Made by a program: the position numbers and the translations under genes. The notes beneath the pieces are model-generated. The model was not told the origin of the DNA. It was given only the letters and a program-made list of their open reading frames with translations, and made no database searches. 64,000 nt of DNA, taken from the NCBI GenBank assembly GCA_017309015.1, contig JAEDAG010000003.1:160543-224542 (forward strand), given 5' to 3'. This document shows positions 23,749-33,125 of the stretch, one piece after another (the first letter of the stretch is position 1; every line of letters starts with the position of its first letter). The stretch comes from Faecalicatena absiana (lineage in GTDB: Bacteria > Bacillota > Bacilli > Lactobacillales > Lactobacillaceae).

Positions 23749-25593
23749 TTACTGGATTTCCTTCTTGCCCGTGTAGAGCTCGTAGTAGTAGCCCTTCTTG
23801 GCCAGCAGCTGGTCATGGTTGCCGGCTTCGATCACGTGCCCGTGGTCCAGAACCAGAATCAGGTCAGAGTTGACGATGGTGGACAGACGGTGGGCGATGA
23901 CGAAGCTGGTCCGGCCAGCCAGCAGGTTGTCCATCCCGGCTTGAACCAGCCGCTCAGTTCTGGTGTCGATGGAGCTGGTGGCTTCGTCCAGGATCATGAC
24001 TGGCTCGTCGGCGATCATTGCCCGGGCAATCGACAGCAGCTGCATCTGCCCTTGGGACAGGTCGCCGCCTGAACCGTCGATCACGGTCTGGTAGCCGTCA
24101 TCCAATTCGTGGATGAACTCATCGGCTCTGGCCAGGCGGGCAGCTTGGTAGACTTCGTCGTCAGAGGCGTCAGGCCGGCCAAAGCGGATGTTGTCCATGA
24201 TGGTCCCGGTAAACATGTGGGTTTCCTGCAGGACGACGGAAACTGACTGGCGCAGGGAATCCTTCTTGATCTGCTTGATGTCGATCCCGTCGTAAGTAAT
24301 GGTCCCGGAGTTGATCTCGTAGAAGCGGTTGATCATAGAAGAAATCGTGGTCTTCCCGGCCCCAGTTTCCCCAACCAGGGCCACCTTCATGCCCGGCTTG
24401 GCGTCCAAAGAGACGTCGTAAAGGATCTGCTTGCCTGGCACGTAGCCAAAGTTGACGTGGTCAAAGACGATGTGGCCCTTGACTGGCACCTTCTTGTTGC
24501 CTTCAGCTGGCAGATTCCATTGCCATGCGTTCTTGACGCCTGGCTTTTGCTCAATGGTCACGTCCCCGTCATCGATTTCGGCCTTTTGGTCCAAAAGCTC
24601 GAAGATCCGGTTGCCCCCGGCGATTGCCAGGACAATGACGTTCAATTGCTGGGAAATCTGGGCAATTGGCATGATGAAGGCCTTGGACAATTGCATGAAT
24701 GAGGCCAAAGCCCCCAGAGTCAAAGGCAGGCTGCCCGCCAAAACGGCGGCCCCGCCGATAAAGGCAATCAAGACGTAAAGCAGGTTGCCGATGTTGCCCA
24801 TGATTGGGAACAAGATGGTTGAGTAGGTGTTGGCCTTGGCTGAGGCGTTGCGCAGCTGCTCATTGTAGACGTCAAACTGCGCTTCGGCTTCCTTTTCGTG
24901 GGAGAAGACCTTGACGACCTTCAAGCCCGTCAGCATTTCTTCGTTGTAGCCGTTGACTTCCCCAACCGTCTTCTGCTGAATGTTGAAGAAGTGGCTGGAC
25001 TTGCCGGTCAGGTACTTCACGATCCCGATCGACAGGCAGACCACGATCAAGGACACGATCGTCAGCTGCCAGCTCAAGACCAGCATCCCCACCAGGACGA
25101 AGGCCACGTTGAAAGCCGAGTTGACGAGCATTGGCAAGGCTTGGGAAATCATCTGCATCAAGGTGTCAATGTCGTTGGTGTAGCGGGACATGACGTCGCC
25201 GTATTCGTTCTGGTCAAAGAAGGCGATCGGCAGGTGCTGCATGTGGGCGAACATCTCGTCACGAATCTGCTTTTGCACCCGCTGGCTCACGAGCATCATG
25301 AGCAAGGTAAACAGGTAGTTGGCCACGACCCCGACCGCGTAGATGCAAGCCATGAAAAGAATGGCGTGGATCAGGGGGGCGAAGTTCGGCGTGGACTGCT
25401 TGAGCATTGGCGTGATGTACTTGTCGATCAGCTGCTCAATGAAGAGGGAACCATAAACCGTAGCCCCGGCACTGATGATGATCGCGACCAGGGAAATGAT
25501 CAGGGAAGCCGGGCTGACTTGGTAAATGTACTTGATAAGCCGCCACAAGGTTTTGGCTTGGGATGGCTCGTTGCTGTTTTGTTTCTTTGTCAT
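23749..25593 (-). CDS. Heterodimeric ABC exporter, subunit with canonical catalytic residues
   Basis: The 614-residue half-transporter has six membrane helices (about 30-335) followed by an NBD. Its NBD has Walker A GETGAGKTT, the non-canonical signature DLSQGQMQLL, Walker B VMILDEATSSID with catalytic Glu, and H-loop VIAHRLSTI. An insertion of about 30 residues lies before the NBD (NAWQWNLPAEGNKKV). Together with the upstream gene (14-bp gap) it matches LmrCD/BmrCD-type multidrug or lipid exporters, in which one of the two ATP sites is degenerate. Confidence 0.9.
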   Translation of the reverse strand: MTKKQNSNEPSQAKTLWRLIKYIYQVSPASLIISLVAIIISAGATVYGSLFIEQLIDKYITPMLKQSTPNFAPLIHAILFMACIYAVGVVANYLFTLLMMLVSQRVQKQIRDEMFAHMQHLPIAFFDQNEYGDVMSRYTNDIDTLMQMISQALPMLVNSAFNVAFVLVGMLVLSWQLTIVSLIVVCLSIGIVKYLTGKSSHFFNIQQKTVGEVNGYNEEMLTGLKVVKVFSHEKEAEAQFDVYNEQLRNASAKANTYSTILFPIMGNIGNLLYVLIAFIGGAAVLAGSLPLTLGALASFMQLSKAFIMPIAQISQQLNVIVLAIAGGNRIFELLDQKAEIDDGDVTIEQKPGVKNAWQWNLPAEGNKKVPVKGHIVFDHVNFGYVPGKQILYDVSLDAKPGMKVALVGETGAGKTTISSMINRFYEINSGTITYDGIDIKQIKKDSLRQSVSVVLQETHMFTGTIMDNIRFGRPDASDDEVYQAARLARADEFIHELDDGYQTVIDGSGGDLSQGQMQLLSIARAMIADEPVMILDEATSSIDTRTERLVQAGMDNLLAGRTSFVIAHRLSTIVNSDLILVLDHGHVIEAGNHDQLLAKKGYYYELYTGKKEIQ

Positions 25594-25607
25594 ATCCGTT
25601 CCTTCAC

Positions 25608-27335
25608 CTACTTCTTGTTTTCTTCTTGGTACTTGGCAATTGAGCTGTAGAGCTCGTCCGTCTGCATCAGTTCATCGTGGGTGCCGATGGCTTCGATCTG
25701 GCCATGGTTCATGACGATGATCCGGTCGGCATCTTTAATTGAGACGATTCTCTGGGAGATGATGATCTTGGTCGTCTTAGGCAGGTCGCGGGCCAAGGCT
25801 TCTCTGATTTCTCTTTCGGTCTTGGTGTCGACGGCACTGGTTGAGTCGTCCAGGATCAGGATCTTCGGCTTCTTCAGCAGAGCTCTGGCAATCGTGATCC
25901 GCTGCTTCTGACCGCCGGAAACGTTGGTCCCGCCTTGTTCGACGTGCGTTTCGTACTTGTCTGGCATTTCCTGGATGAAGTCGTCGGCGTGGGCAATCTT
26001 GGCTGCCTTCAGGATTTCTTCATCAGTGGCGTTTTCATCGCCCCACTTCAGGTTTTCCTTGATGGTGCCGGAGAACAGGACGTTCTTTTGCAAGACGACG
26101 GCAACGTTGTCGCGCAAGGTCTTCAAGTCGTATGAGCGCACGTTGTGGCCGCCGACCCGGACCGCGCCGCCAGTCGTGTCGTACAGGCGCGGAATCATGG
26201 AGATCAGGGTTGACTTGGATGAGCCAGTCTCCCCGATGATCCCGATGGTTTCCCCGGACTTGATCTGCAGGTTGATGTCCTTCAGGGCATAGTGACTGTC
26301 ATCCTTGTCGTACTTGAAGTTGACGTGGTCAAAAATGATCTCCCCGTTGGTCACTTCCGTCAAAGGCGCCTTCTTCGGGTTGACGATGGTTGGCTTGGCC
26401 GTCAGCACTTCAGCAACACGCTGGCCGCTGGACTGGGCCATGATCAACTGGGTAAAGATCATGGACAGGACCATCAGTGAGAACAGCACTGACGTGGTGT
26501 AAGAGAACATGGAAACCAGCTGGCCGGTTTCCAATTGGTGGCCAACGATCATCGTGCCCCCAAACCAGCAAAGCAGCAGCATGGCCACGTTGATGGTCAA
26601 GGTCATGACTGGGCCGTTCAGGGCCATGATCTTCATGGCGCCGGAGAAGAGGCGGAAGATCTTGCTGGATGACTTCTCAAATTCTTCGATTTGCTCGTCC
26701 TCGTGGACGTAGGTCTTGACTTCCCGGATCCCACGGATGTTTTCGCGGACCTTGCGGTTCAGTTCATCGTAGGCTCTGAAGATTCTTGGGAAGTAAGGCC
26801 GGGTGGCGTTGATCAGCAACACCAGGACGACGGCCAAAATCGGCGCGGCGATGATAAAGATCAAGGCCAGACGCGGGCTGACCACGATGGACATGATCAG
26901 GGAAATGATCAGCATCAATGGTGCCCGGACCGCTACTCTGATGCTCATCATGTAGGCGTTCTGGATGTTGGTCGTGTCCGTGGTCATCCGGGTTACCAGA
27001 CTGGCGCTGGAGAAGCGGTCAATGTTCTCAAAGGAGAAGTCCTGCATATGGTAGAACATGTCCTTGCGCAGGTTGGCAACAAAGCCGGCCGCCGCGTGGG
27101 CGGAAAAGTATGAGGCTGACGCCCCCAGGGCCAGGGAAATCAAGGTCAAGACGATGGTGTAGAAACCGAGACGTCTGACATAATCCATGTCCCCCTTGTT
27201 GACCCCGTTGTCGATCAACTGTCCCATAATGTATGGGATATACATTTCAATGAAGACTTCGACAGCTACGCACAAGGGCGAAAGAAGCGATTCTTTCTTG
27301 TACTGCCGGACAGACTTCAATAAAGTCTTAAGCAT
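25608..27335 (-). CDS. Heterodimeric ABC exporter, subunit with degenerate ATP site
   Basis: The 575-residue half-transporter has six membrane helices and an NBD with Walker A GETGSSKST (Ser in place of Gly), signature NVSGGQKQR, Walker B ILILDDSTSAVD (Asp where the catalytic Glu should be) and switch IISQRIVSI (Gln in place of His). The substitutions together with the partner's LSQGQ signature form the expected degenerate site, while this subunit's SGGQ completes the active one. It is the first gene of the pair. The substrate is unknown. Confidence 0.9.
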   Translation of the reverse strand: MLKTLLKSVRQYKKESLLSPLCVAVEVFIEMYIPYIMGQLIDNGVNKGDMDYVRRLGFYTIVLTLISLALGASASYFSAHAAAGFVANLRKDMFYHMQDFSFENIDRFSSASLVTRMTTDTTNIQNAYMMSIRVAVRAPLMLIISLIMSIVVSPRLALIFIIAAPILAVVLVLLINATRPYFPRIFRAYDELNRKVRENIRGIREVKTYVHEDEQIEEFEKSSSKIFRLFSGAMKIMALNGPVMTLTINVAMLLLCWFGGTMIVGHQLETGQLVSMFSYTTSVLFSLMVLSMIFTQLIMAQSSGQRVAEVLTAKPTIVNPKKAPLTEVTNGEIIFDHVNFKYDKDDSHYALKDINLQIKSGETIGIIGETGSSKSTLISMIPRLYDTTGGAVRVGGHNVRSYDLKTLRDNVAVVLQKNVLFSGTIKENLKWGDENATDEEILKAAKIAHADDFIQEMPDKYETHVEQGGTNVSGGQKQRITIARALLKKPKILILDDSTSAVDTKTEREIREALARDLPKTTKIIISQRIVSIKDADRIIVMNHGQIEAIGTHDELMQTDELYSSIAKYQEENKK

Positions 27336-27384
27336 TCATGGCCTCCCTCTAATTTACTCAATGCTTATCTAAATCGTTCCAAAC

Positions 27385-27424
27385 AAAAACAAATAGACGA
27401 TCCTAAGATCATCTATTTGTTTTA
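27385..27424 (-). terminator. Terminator after the ychF-DUF1129 unit
   Basis: ACAAATAGACGATC pairs with GATCATCTATTTGT (one mismatch) around CTAA, followed by a T-rich run on both strands; bidirectional function is possible. Confidence 0.85.
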
Positions 27425-27488
27425 CTTAGCTTATTTAGTTTACACCTTTTTTAAATAAAAAGCACGCTATTGAATTTGCTTTTTCAGC

Positions 27489-28232
27489 CTACTTGTCTTC
27501 CGGCTTCTTCATGGACATGGTTGAAGGAGTGAAAGATGAGCCTTCGATGCCGTAGTGGCGGCGCAGGAGCCAGCGCAGGCCGTAAGCAGCCGCGGCCACG
27601 ATCAAGTCAGCCCAGCCAGGCAGAACCGGGTTGATGACCTGCAAGGCCGGCAGCGACAGGACGAAGACCACCAGCATCAAGGCCACGATGGAGCCGACCC
27701 CGGCCCCGATAACCTTGCCCCAGCTGGTCTTGCCGTTCTTGCTGCTTGGCTGGATCCAGCTTTCGTACTTGCTGAAGAACCAGCCCATGCCGATCCCCAT
27801 GATCAAGAGGGTCAGGATCCCAGAGCCGGAGGCAGTGGACTTGTTGTCGCCCGAGAAGGCTTGAATCAGCCCGAACATCAGGGTCAAGATGGCCGTATAG
27901 ATCAGGCCACCGTCAACGGTAATGATCCAGGCTGGCACCTTTTGCGGCTTGACTTCCGGGTGCAGGATCCGGTCAGCCAGAACCTTGGGGGACGCCCCAT
28001 AGAGGACGTTGGCCGGTTGGCCCTTGACCTGGGCTTCCAGAATTTCCGGCAGCCGCTTGGAGATTTCCGCTTCCGCCTTGCTCTCGCTCATCCCGCCAGC
28101 CAGCAGGGCCTTGCGCAGACGGTAGAGGTAGTCCTTGTTCTTGTTGGACAAGCGGTCCTTGGCCGCTTTCGCGCCGGTCCCTTGCACGACTTGCTTTTCG
28201 GCTTGTTCAGTTTCTTGCTTTTTTTCGCTCAC
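27489..28232 (-). CDS. DUF1129 family membrane protein
   Basis: The 247-residue protein has a charged cytoplasmic N-terminus (1-105) containing LRKALLAGGMSESKAEAEISKRLPEI, then about four membrane segments. This is the DUF1129 pattern, widespread in lactobacilli and typically found next to ychF as here. No biochemical role is established to my knowledge. It is the last gene of the long partition-region cluster. Confidence 0.82.
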   Translation of the reverse strand: MSEKKQETEQAEKQVVQGTGAKAAKDRLSNKNKDYLYRLRKALLAGGMSESKAEAEISKRLPEILEAQVKGQPANVLYGASPKVLADRILHPEVKPQKVPAWIITVDGGLIYTAILTLMFGLIQAFSGDNKSTASGSGILTLLIMGIGMGWFFSKYESWIQPSSKNGKTSWGKVIGAGVGSIVALMLVVFVLSLPALQVINPVLPGWADLIVAAAAYGLRWLLRRHYGIEGSSFTPSTMSMKKPEDK

Positions 28233-28246
28233 TTGTAGCCTCCTGA

Positions 28247-29347
28247 TTAAACGTTAAATCTGAATTCAATGATGTCGCCGTCTTGAACCTCATAGTCCTT
28301 GCCTTCCAGGCGCAGGCGGCCGGCTTCCTTGATCTTCTGCATGCTTTCGTATTGGTCCAGGTCAGCGAAGGAAACGACCTCGGCCCGGATAAAGCCACGT
28401 TCAAAGTCGGAGTGGATGATCCCGGCAACTTGCGGAGCCTTCATGCCTTGGTGGAAGGTCCAGGCCCGGGTTTCCTTGCCGCCGGCCGTGAAGAAGGTTC
28501 TCAGACCCAGCAGGTGGTAGGCAGCCCGGATCAGGCGGTCCAAGCCAGATTCCTTAACCCCTTCGGCAGCCAGCATTTCTTCCTTTTCATCATCGTCCAG
28601 GCCGGCAATTTCTTCTTCGATTTCCGCGGAAATGCCCAGGCATTCAGCGCCTTCCTTGTCGGCGTGGGCCTTGACGATTTGGTAGTACTTGTCGCTTTCC
28701 GGATCAGCCATTGAGCTTTCGGCGATGTTGGCCACGTAGATGACTGGCTTTGAAGTCAGCAGGAAGAGGCCCTTGACGATCTTTTGCTCATCTTCCGTGA
28801 ACTGGATGGAGCGGACTGGGTCGCCGGCTTCCAGAACCGGCTTGATCTTTTCCAAGACATTGTATTCAGCCATGGCTTCCTTGTCCTTTTGCTGAGCCAT
28901 CTTCTTGACCTTGCCGATGCGGCGGTCGACTGAGTCCAGGTCAGCGTAGACCAGTTCCAGGTTGATGGTGTCGATGTCTTCTTCCGGGTCAACCTTGCCG
29001 GAGACTGAAGTGATGTTTTCGTCGTCAAAAGCGCGGACTACGTGCACGATGGCGTCAGTTTGGCGGATGTTTTCCAGGAATTTGTTGCCCAAGCCTTCAC
29101 CCTTGGAAGCCCCCTTGACCAGGCCGGCGATGTCCGTGAATTCAAAAGTCGTGTGGACGACCTTCTTGGCTGGGATCAGTTCTTGGATCCGGGCCAAGCG
29201 GGCGTCTGGCACTTCAACCATCCCCACGTTTGGTTCAATCGTGGCGAAGGGGTAGTTTGCCATTTCCGCCCCTGCCTTGGTGATAGCGTTAAACAAAGTT
29301 GACTTGCCGACGTTTGGCAAACCGACGATACCAGCAGTTAAAGCCAT
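28247..29347 (-). CDS. ychF: Redox-regulated ATPase/GTPase YchF (Obg family)
   Basis: The 366-residue protein has G1 GLPNVGKST, G3 FTDIAGLVKGASKGEGLGNKF, a coiled-coil insertion (about 130-200) and a C-terminal TGS domain ending EVQDGDIIEFRFNV. The G4 segment reads VANIAES rather than NKxD, the known reason YchF prefers ATP. It interacts with ribosomes and affects stress responses in other bacteria. Length is typical. Confidence 0.96.
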   Translation of the reverse strand: MALTAGIVGLPNVGKSTLFNAITKAGAEMANYPFATIEPNVGMVEVPDARLARIQELIPAKKVVHTTFEFTDIAGLVKGASKGEGLGNKFLENIRQTDAIVHVVRAFDDENITSVSGKVDPEEDIDTINLELVYADLDSVDRRIGKVKKMAQQKDKEAMAEYNVLEKIKPVLEAGDPVRSIQFTEDEQKIVKGLFLLTSKPVIYVANIAESSMADPESDKYYQIVKAHADKEGAECLGISAEIEEEIAGLDDDEKEEMLAAEGVKESGLDRLIRAAYHLLGLRTFFTAGGKETRAWTFHQGMKAPQVAGIIHSDFERGFIRAEVVSFADLDQYESMQKIKEAGRLRLEGKDYEVQDGDIIEFRFNV

Positions 29348-29428
29348 ATTTCTGTTTTCCTCTTTCTATCTGCTTGCTAATTTTTACCTTGTTGTCTATT
29401 TTGGAATTTTTGCCCTCTAGTAGTTGTA

Positions 29429-29692
29429 CTACTTGAAGTTTGGCCGCGCAATCTCCTCTTTGGCGACATAGTGCGCCAATTTGCGATTGACGGGGTCATT
29501 GGCCTTGGTCAGGACCTTCTTGGCCCGTTTGGTGAAGTCGCCCCGGCTCATCATGACCACGTGCCCGCAGCCCATGCATTTGAGGCGGATGTCCGCCCCG
29601 ACCCGCATGACTTCCCAGTTGTTGGTCTGGCAAGCATGCGGCTTCTTCATTTCCACCGTGTCTGCTAAATCAAAAGAAAAGTTCTTATTCAT
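29429..29692 (-). CDS. DUF951 family small protein
   Basis: This 87-residue protein matches the DUF951 pattern: FDLADTVEMKKPHAC, then WEVMRVGADIRLKCMGCGHVVMMSR, with a possible zinc-binding Cys/His cluster. DUF951 genes typically lie between parB and ychF in Firmicutes, as here. It overlaps the parB stop by eight bases. Function unknown. Confidence 0.9.
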   Translation of the reverse strand: MNKNFSFDLADTVEMKKPHACQTNNWEVMRVGADIRLKCMGCGHVVMMSRGDFTKRAKKVLTKANDPVNRKLAHYVAKEEIARPNFK

Positions 29693-30587
29693 CGAGATTC
29701 ACACCTAACAAATCCAGAATTCTGTTCAGCTCCTCTGGCGAGGCAAAATCAATGGACAAGTGGCCCTTGCCCCGCTTAGTTTCAGAGATGTTGACCGGAG
29801 CGCCGAACTTGGAAGCCAGCTGGCTTTCACTGGCCTTAATGAAGGCCGACTTGCCCGCGCTCTTCTTCTTTTGCTTCTTGCCCCGCTCATTCATCTGGGC
29901 GACCACGGCCTCGACCTTGCGGACCGGCATCCCCTCCTTGACGACTCGCTTGGCTAGGCCGTCAATGGCCTCCTTGTCCTTTAAGCCCAGCAGGGTTCTG
30001 GCCTGGCCCATGGACAATTGCCCGTGCTGCAGCAAGGCCTTGGTCTTCTGCGGCAGGGTCAAGAGGCGGAGGTAGTTGGTGATGTAAGGCCGGGACTTGC
30101 CCATCTTCTTGGAGACCTCTTCCTGGGTCAAGCCGAGGTTCTTCTGCAGCATCTCGTATGCCTGGGCCTCTTCCAGCGGGGTCAGGTCCTCTCTTTGCAG
30201 GTTTTCCAAGATGGCCACTTCCATCATCTGGCTCTCGTCAAACTGGCGGATGATGGCCGGAATGGTGGTCTTGCCGGCCAGTTCCGAAGCTCGGAAGCGC
30301 CGCTCGCCGGCAATGATCTCATAGCCGCCCACGGACCGGCGGACGATGATTGGCTGCAGGACCCCGTTTTCCTTGATGGATTCCGCTAATTCGCCCAGCT
30401 TTTTTTCATCGAAATTCTTCCGCGGCTGGTAGGGGTTGGGCCGGACCTCTTCCAAAGGGAGGTCTTCAATCTCCTCGGCCGGCTTAACCTGGGGCTCCTC
30501 TTCAAAGAGGGCGCTCAAGCCCCGGCCCAGGCCCCCCTTCTTCTTGACTTCTTTCTTATTCTTGCTATTTCTTGAGTCTCTTGCCAT
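29685..30587 (-). CDS. parB: Chromosome partitioning protein ParB (Spo0J)
   Basis: The 300-residue protein starts with a basic tail and the KKGGLGRGLSALFEE motif used to stimulate ParA, followed by the CTP-binding domain with NPYQPRKNF, GERRFRASELAG and ENLQREDLTPLEEA, then the HTH region TQEEVSKKMGKSRPYITNYLRLL and a C-terminal dimerisation domain. ParB binds parS sites near the origin and spreads as a CTP-dependent clamp. It overlaps the parA end by 23 bp. Confidence 0.95.
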   Translation of the reverse strand: MARDSRNSKNKKEVKKKGGLGRGLSALFEEEPQVKPAEEIEDLPLEEVRPNPYQPRKNFDEKKLGELAESIKENGVLQPIIVRRSVGGYEIIAGERRFRASELAGKTTIPAIIRQFDESQMMEVAILENLQREDLTPLEEAQAYEMLQKNLGLTQEEVSKKMGKSRPYITNYLRLLTLPQKTKALLQHGQLSMGQARTLLGLKDKEAIDGLAKRVVKEGMPVRKVEAVVAQMNERGKKQKKKSAGKSAFIKASESQLASKFGAPVNISETKRGKGHLSIDFASPEELNRILDLLGVNLDE

Positions 30588-31344
30588 GTGCCTTTAATAC
30601 CTCTTTTGCTAAGTCGTCATATACCTTGGCGCCGCGGGAATTCGGGGCGTATTCCGTAATCGGCTCGCCGTAGCTTGGTGCTTCGGCCAGCTTGGTGATC
30701 CGGGGGATGATCGTCTTGTAGACCCGGTCGCCAAAGTATTCCTTGACCTGCTGGACCACGTCAGCCCCCAGGTTGGTTCTGGCGTCCAGCATGGTCAGCA
30801 GGACCCCTTCCACGCCCAGGTTCTTGTTGAAGTGCTTTTGAACCAGGCGGATGGTGTTGAGCAATTGGCTCAAGCCTTCCATGGCGTAGTACTCGCTTTG
30901 CACGGGAATCAGGATGGACTGGCTGGCCGTGAAGGCGTTGATCGACAGCTGGCCTAAGGATGGGGGACAGTCGATAAAGATAAAGTCGTACTTGTCGCCC
31001 AGGTCATCGATGGCCCCTTTCAGGCGGGTTTCCCGGGCCATCATGCTGATCAGCTCGGTCTCTGCCCCAGCCAGGTTGATGGTGGCCGGCACGATGTCTA
31101 GGTTCTTGGCGCTGGTCTTTTTGATTGCTGAAGCGATCGGAATCTCGTCAACCAGGACGTTGTAGATGTCGTATTCAATCGTTGATTTTTCAATCCCCAG
31201 CCCTGAGGTGGCATTGCCCTGGGGGTCGATGTCCACGATCAGAACCTTGTAGCCACGCTTGGCAATTGAGGCCGCCAAGTCGATCGTGGTCGTGGTCTTG
31301 CCCACGCCCCCTTTTTGATTGGCAATTGCAATGACGCTTCCCAT
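30565..31344 (-). CDS. parA: Chromosome partitioning ATPase ParA (Soj)
   Basis: The 259-residue protein begins MGSVIAIANQKGGVGKTTTT, the deviant Walker A (KGGVGKTT), followed by VDIDPQGNATSGLG and DFIFIDCPPSLG. It binds DNA non-specifically as an ATP dimer and is released by ParB to drive origin segregation; Soj homologues also influence DnaA. An AAGGAGG ribosome site lies upstream, and the gene starts one base after noc. Confidence 0.95.
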   Translation of the reverse strand: MGSVIAIANQKGGVGKTTTTIDLAASIAKRGYKVLIVDIDPQGNATSGLGIEKSTIEYDIYNVLVDEIPIASAIKKTSAKNLDIVPATINLAGAETELISMMARETRLKGAIDDLGDKYDFIFIDCPPSLGQLSINAFTASQSILIPVQSEYYAMEGLSQLLNTIRLVQKHFNKNLGVEGVLLTMLDARTNLGADVVQQVKEYFGDRVYKTIIPRITKLAEAPSYGEPITEYAPNSRGAKVYDDLAKEVLKAHGKRLKK

Positions 31345-31345
31345 G

Positions 31346-32206
31346 CTAGTCCTCCTTCTTTACGGCCGGCTTCTTGCTCTTGGCCGCTTTCTTCTTTGCC
31401 GGATCCTTCATCACGATAGTGATGGAGTATTCGTCCCCGTCCTTTTGTTCTGCAACCTTGACCTTGATTCCGGACTGCTTGGCCAATTTGACGGCTTCCT
31501 TGATCGTGTTGATCTGGACCCGCATGTCATGACTCATCCGAAAGACCTTGCGCTTTTCCTTAGGCTTGGCCGGCCCTTCCAGCAACTTGGCTACCAGTTC
31601 TTCGGTCTGCTTGACGTTCAGATTTTCGCTTAAGATCTGCTCCAGGGCTTGCTTTTGCTGGTCGCTGCTTAAAGCCAGCAAGGCCCGGCCGTGGCGGGCG
31701 GTAATGGCGCCGCTGGCCAAAGCCTCCTGGATTTGGGGATCCAGCTTGAGCAGGCGCAATTTGTTGGCCACGTAGGACTGGGACTTGCCGATATCCTTGG
31801 CCAGCTGGGCCTGGGTCAGGGAGTTGAGCTCCATCAGGTTCTCGTAGGCCGTGGCCTCATCGATTGGGTTCAGGTCTTCGCGCTGGAGGTTTTCGATCAG
31901 GGCCAACGAGGCGGTCTGCTGGTCAGAGAGGTTGTTGACGATGGCGGGAATTTTTTCCCAGCCTAAGGACTGGGCCGCTCTGAAGCGCCGCTCGCCGGCA
32001 ATGATCTCATACTCTTCCCCGTCTTCCCTGACGATGATTGGCTGCAAAAGCCCCTCTTCGCGCAAGGTCTGGGCCAGCTCGCTGATGGATTCAGAGCTGA
32101 AGGCATGACGCGGCTGGAAGCGGTTGGGGTGGATCCGGGCTAGCGGCAGGTCCTGGATCTGCTTGTTCTTTGGAATTTCGTTGCGATGAAAAAAGCCAAA
32201 AGCCAT
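31346..32206 (-). CDS. noc: Nucleoid occlusion protein Noc (ParB paralogue)
   Basis: The product of about 286 residues has a short amphipathic N-terminus (MAFGFFHRNEI) compatible with Noc membrane targeting, a ParB-type CTPase domain (HPNRFQPRHAF, GERRFRAAQSLG, ENLQREDLNPIDEA) and an HTH (TQAQLAKDIGKSQSYVANKL), ending in a Lys-rich tail. Position between rsmG and parA is the classical one for Noc. I chose ATG 32204-32206 because GGAGGT lies seven bases upstream; an eight-residue extension lacks support. Confidence 0.92.
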   Translation of the reverse strand: MAFGFFHRNEIPKNKQIQDLPLARIHPNRFQPRHAFSSESISELAQTLREEGLLQPIIVREDGEEYEIIAGERRFRAAQSLGWEKIPAIVNNLSDQQTASLALIENLQREDLNPIDEATAYENLMELNSLTQAQLAKDIGKSQSYVANKLRLLKLDPQIQEALASGAITARHGRALLALSSDQQKQALEQILSENLNVKQTEELVAKLLEGPAKPKEKRKVFRMSHDMRVQINTIKEAVKLAKQSGIKVKVAEQKDGDEYSITIVMKDPAKKKAAKSKKPAVKKED

Positions 32207-32230
32207 GGTTTGACCTCCATTCCTAATCAA

Positions 32231-32959
32231 TTACAAAGGCTTGCGGTTCGGCGTGCCGGCCTGGCGCGGGTACTTGGCCGGGGTCTTTTTGACCTTGTCG
32301 ACCACGACGATGGTCCGCTCCTCCTCAGTCCCGGCCAGGGTGAATTCCTGGCTGAAGGAGACCTTGCCGCCCAAGGTATCCAGGGCCTTTTTGGCATCAG
32401 CCAGCTCACTGGCGGCCTTTGGTCCCTTAAGGGCGACGAACTTGCCGCCGGTCTTGGCCAGCGGCAGGCAGTACTCGCTTAAAACGGACATTCTGGCCAC
32501 TGCCCGGGCCGTCACCAGGTCAAACTGCTCCCGGTAGGCTGGGTTCTGGCCAACGTCTTCCGCGCGCCCGTGAACCAGCTCAACCCCGCTGATTTCCAGC
32601 TTGTCCAGCAATTCTTGCAGGAACTTGAGCCGCTTGCCCAGAGAGTCGACGATGGTCAAGCGCAAATCCGGCCGCAGGATCTTGATTGGCAAAGACGGGA
32701 AGCCCGCCCCGGCCCCCACGTCGCAGACCTTGGCCCCTTCGGTGAAGACTTCCGGCACCAAAAGCAGGGGCGTGAGCGAGTCGTAGAAGTGCTTGAGGTA
32801 GACTTCGTCCTCTTCCGTGATCCGGGTCAGGTTCACGTGCTCGTTGACCGTGATCAATTCTTTAAAATAAGTTTTAAATTGTTGCTCTTGCTTGGCAGAC
32901 AATTTAAGATTATGGTTTGATAATGTAGTCGCAAAAAGTTCAGGATTCAATTTTTCCAC
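32231..32959 (-). CDS. rsmG: 16S rRNA m7G527 methyltransferase RsmG (GidB)
   Basis: The product of about 242 residues has [19 protein letters not shown], typical of RsmG, and the SAM-binding [17 protein letters not shown] and [10 protein letters not shown] segments, followed by [11 protein letters not shown]. It modifies G527 of 16S rRNA. The start is uncertain: GTG at 32957-32959, or TTG at 32948-32950 which has AGGTGG at good spacing and gives the more usual (M)NPELFA beginning. It heads the rsmG-noc-parA-parB cluster. Confidence 0.95.
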   Translation of the reverse strand: MEKLNPELFATTLSNHNLKLSAKQEQQFKTYFKELITVNEHVNLTRITEEDEVYLKHFYDSLTPLLLVPEVFTEGAKVCDVGAGAGFPSLPIKILRPDLRLTIVDSLGKRLKFLQELLDKLEISGVELVHGRAEDVGQNPAYREQFDLVTARAVARMSVLSEYCLPLAKTGGKFVALKGPKAASELADAKKALDTLGGKVSFSQEFTLAGTEEERTIVVVDKVKKTPAKYPRQAGTPNRKPL

Positions 32960-32960
32960 C

Positions 32961-32979
32961 TGTGAAACCGTGTTTCACA
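32961..32979. promoter_or_regulatory. Perfect palindrome at the rsmG start
   Basis: TGTGAAAC, CGT, GTTTCACA: eight-base arms around a three-base centre, one base before the GTG start. It contains the GTGAAAC/GTTTCAC halves seen in parS (TGTTTCACGTGAAACA) but in the opposite arrangement, so it is not a standard parS. It could be a repressor site or a diverged ParB/Noc box. Confidence 0.5.
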
Positions 32980-33125
32980 CCCTTAAATTTAACGCAAAAG
33001 ACTATGTTTCGCAAAAATAATTGTTACACAAACTATCTTAACAATTATGGAGTATTTTTGGCACCAGGTCAAAATATTTCCGCCAGATTTGGAAGATTTG
33101 TTCCACAGAGTAAAGAGGGATTTTA

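Noticed and set aside
32961..32979. Canonical parS site
   Set aside because: The half-sites are in the reverse order from TGTTTCACGTGAAACA and separated by three bases; kept only as an unexplained palindrome.
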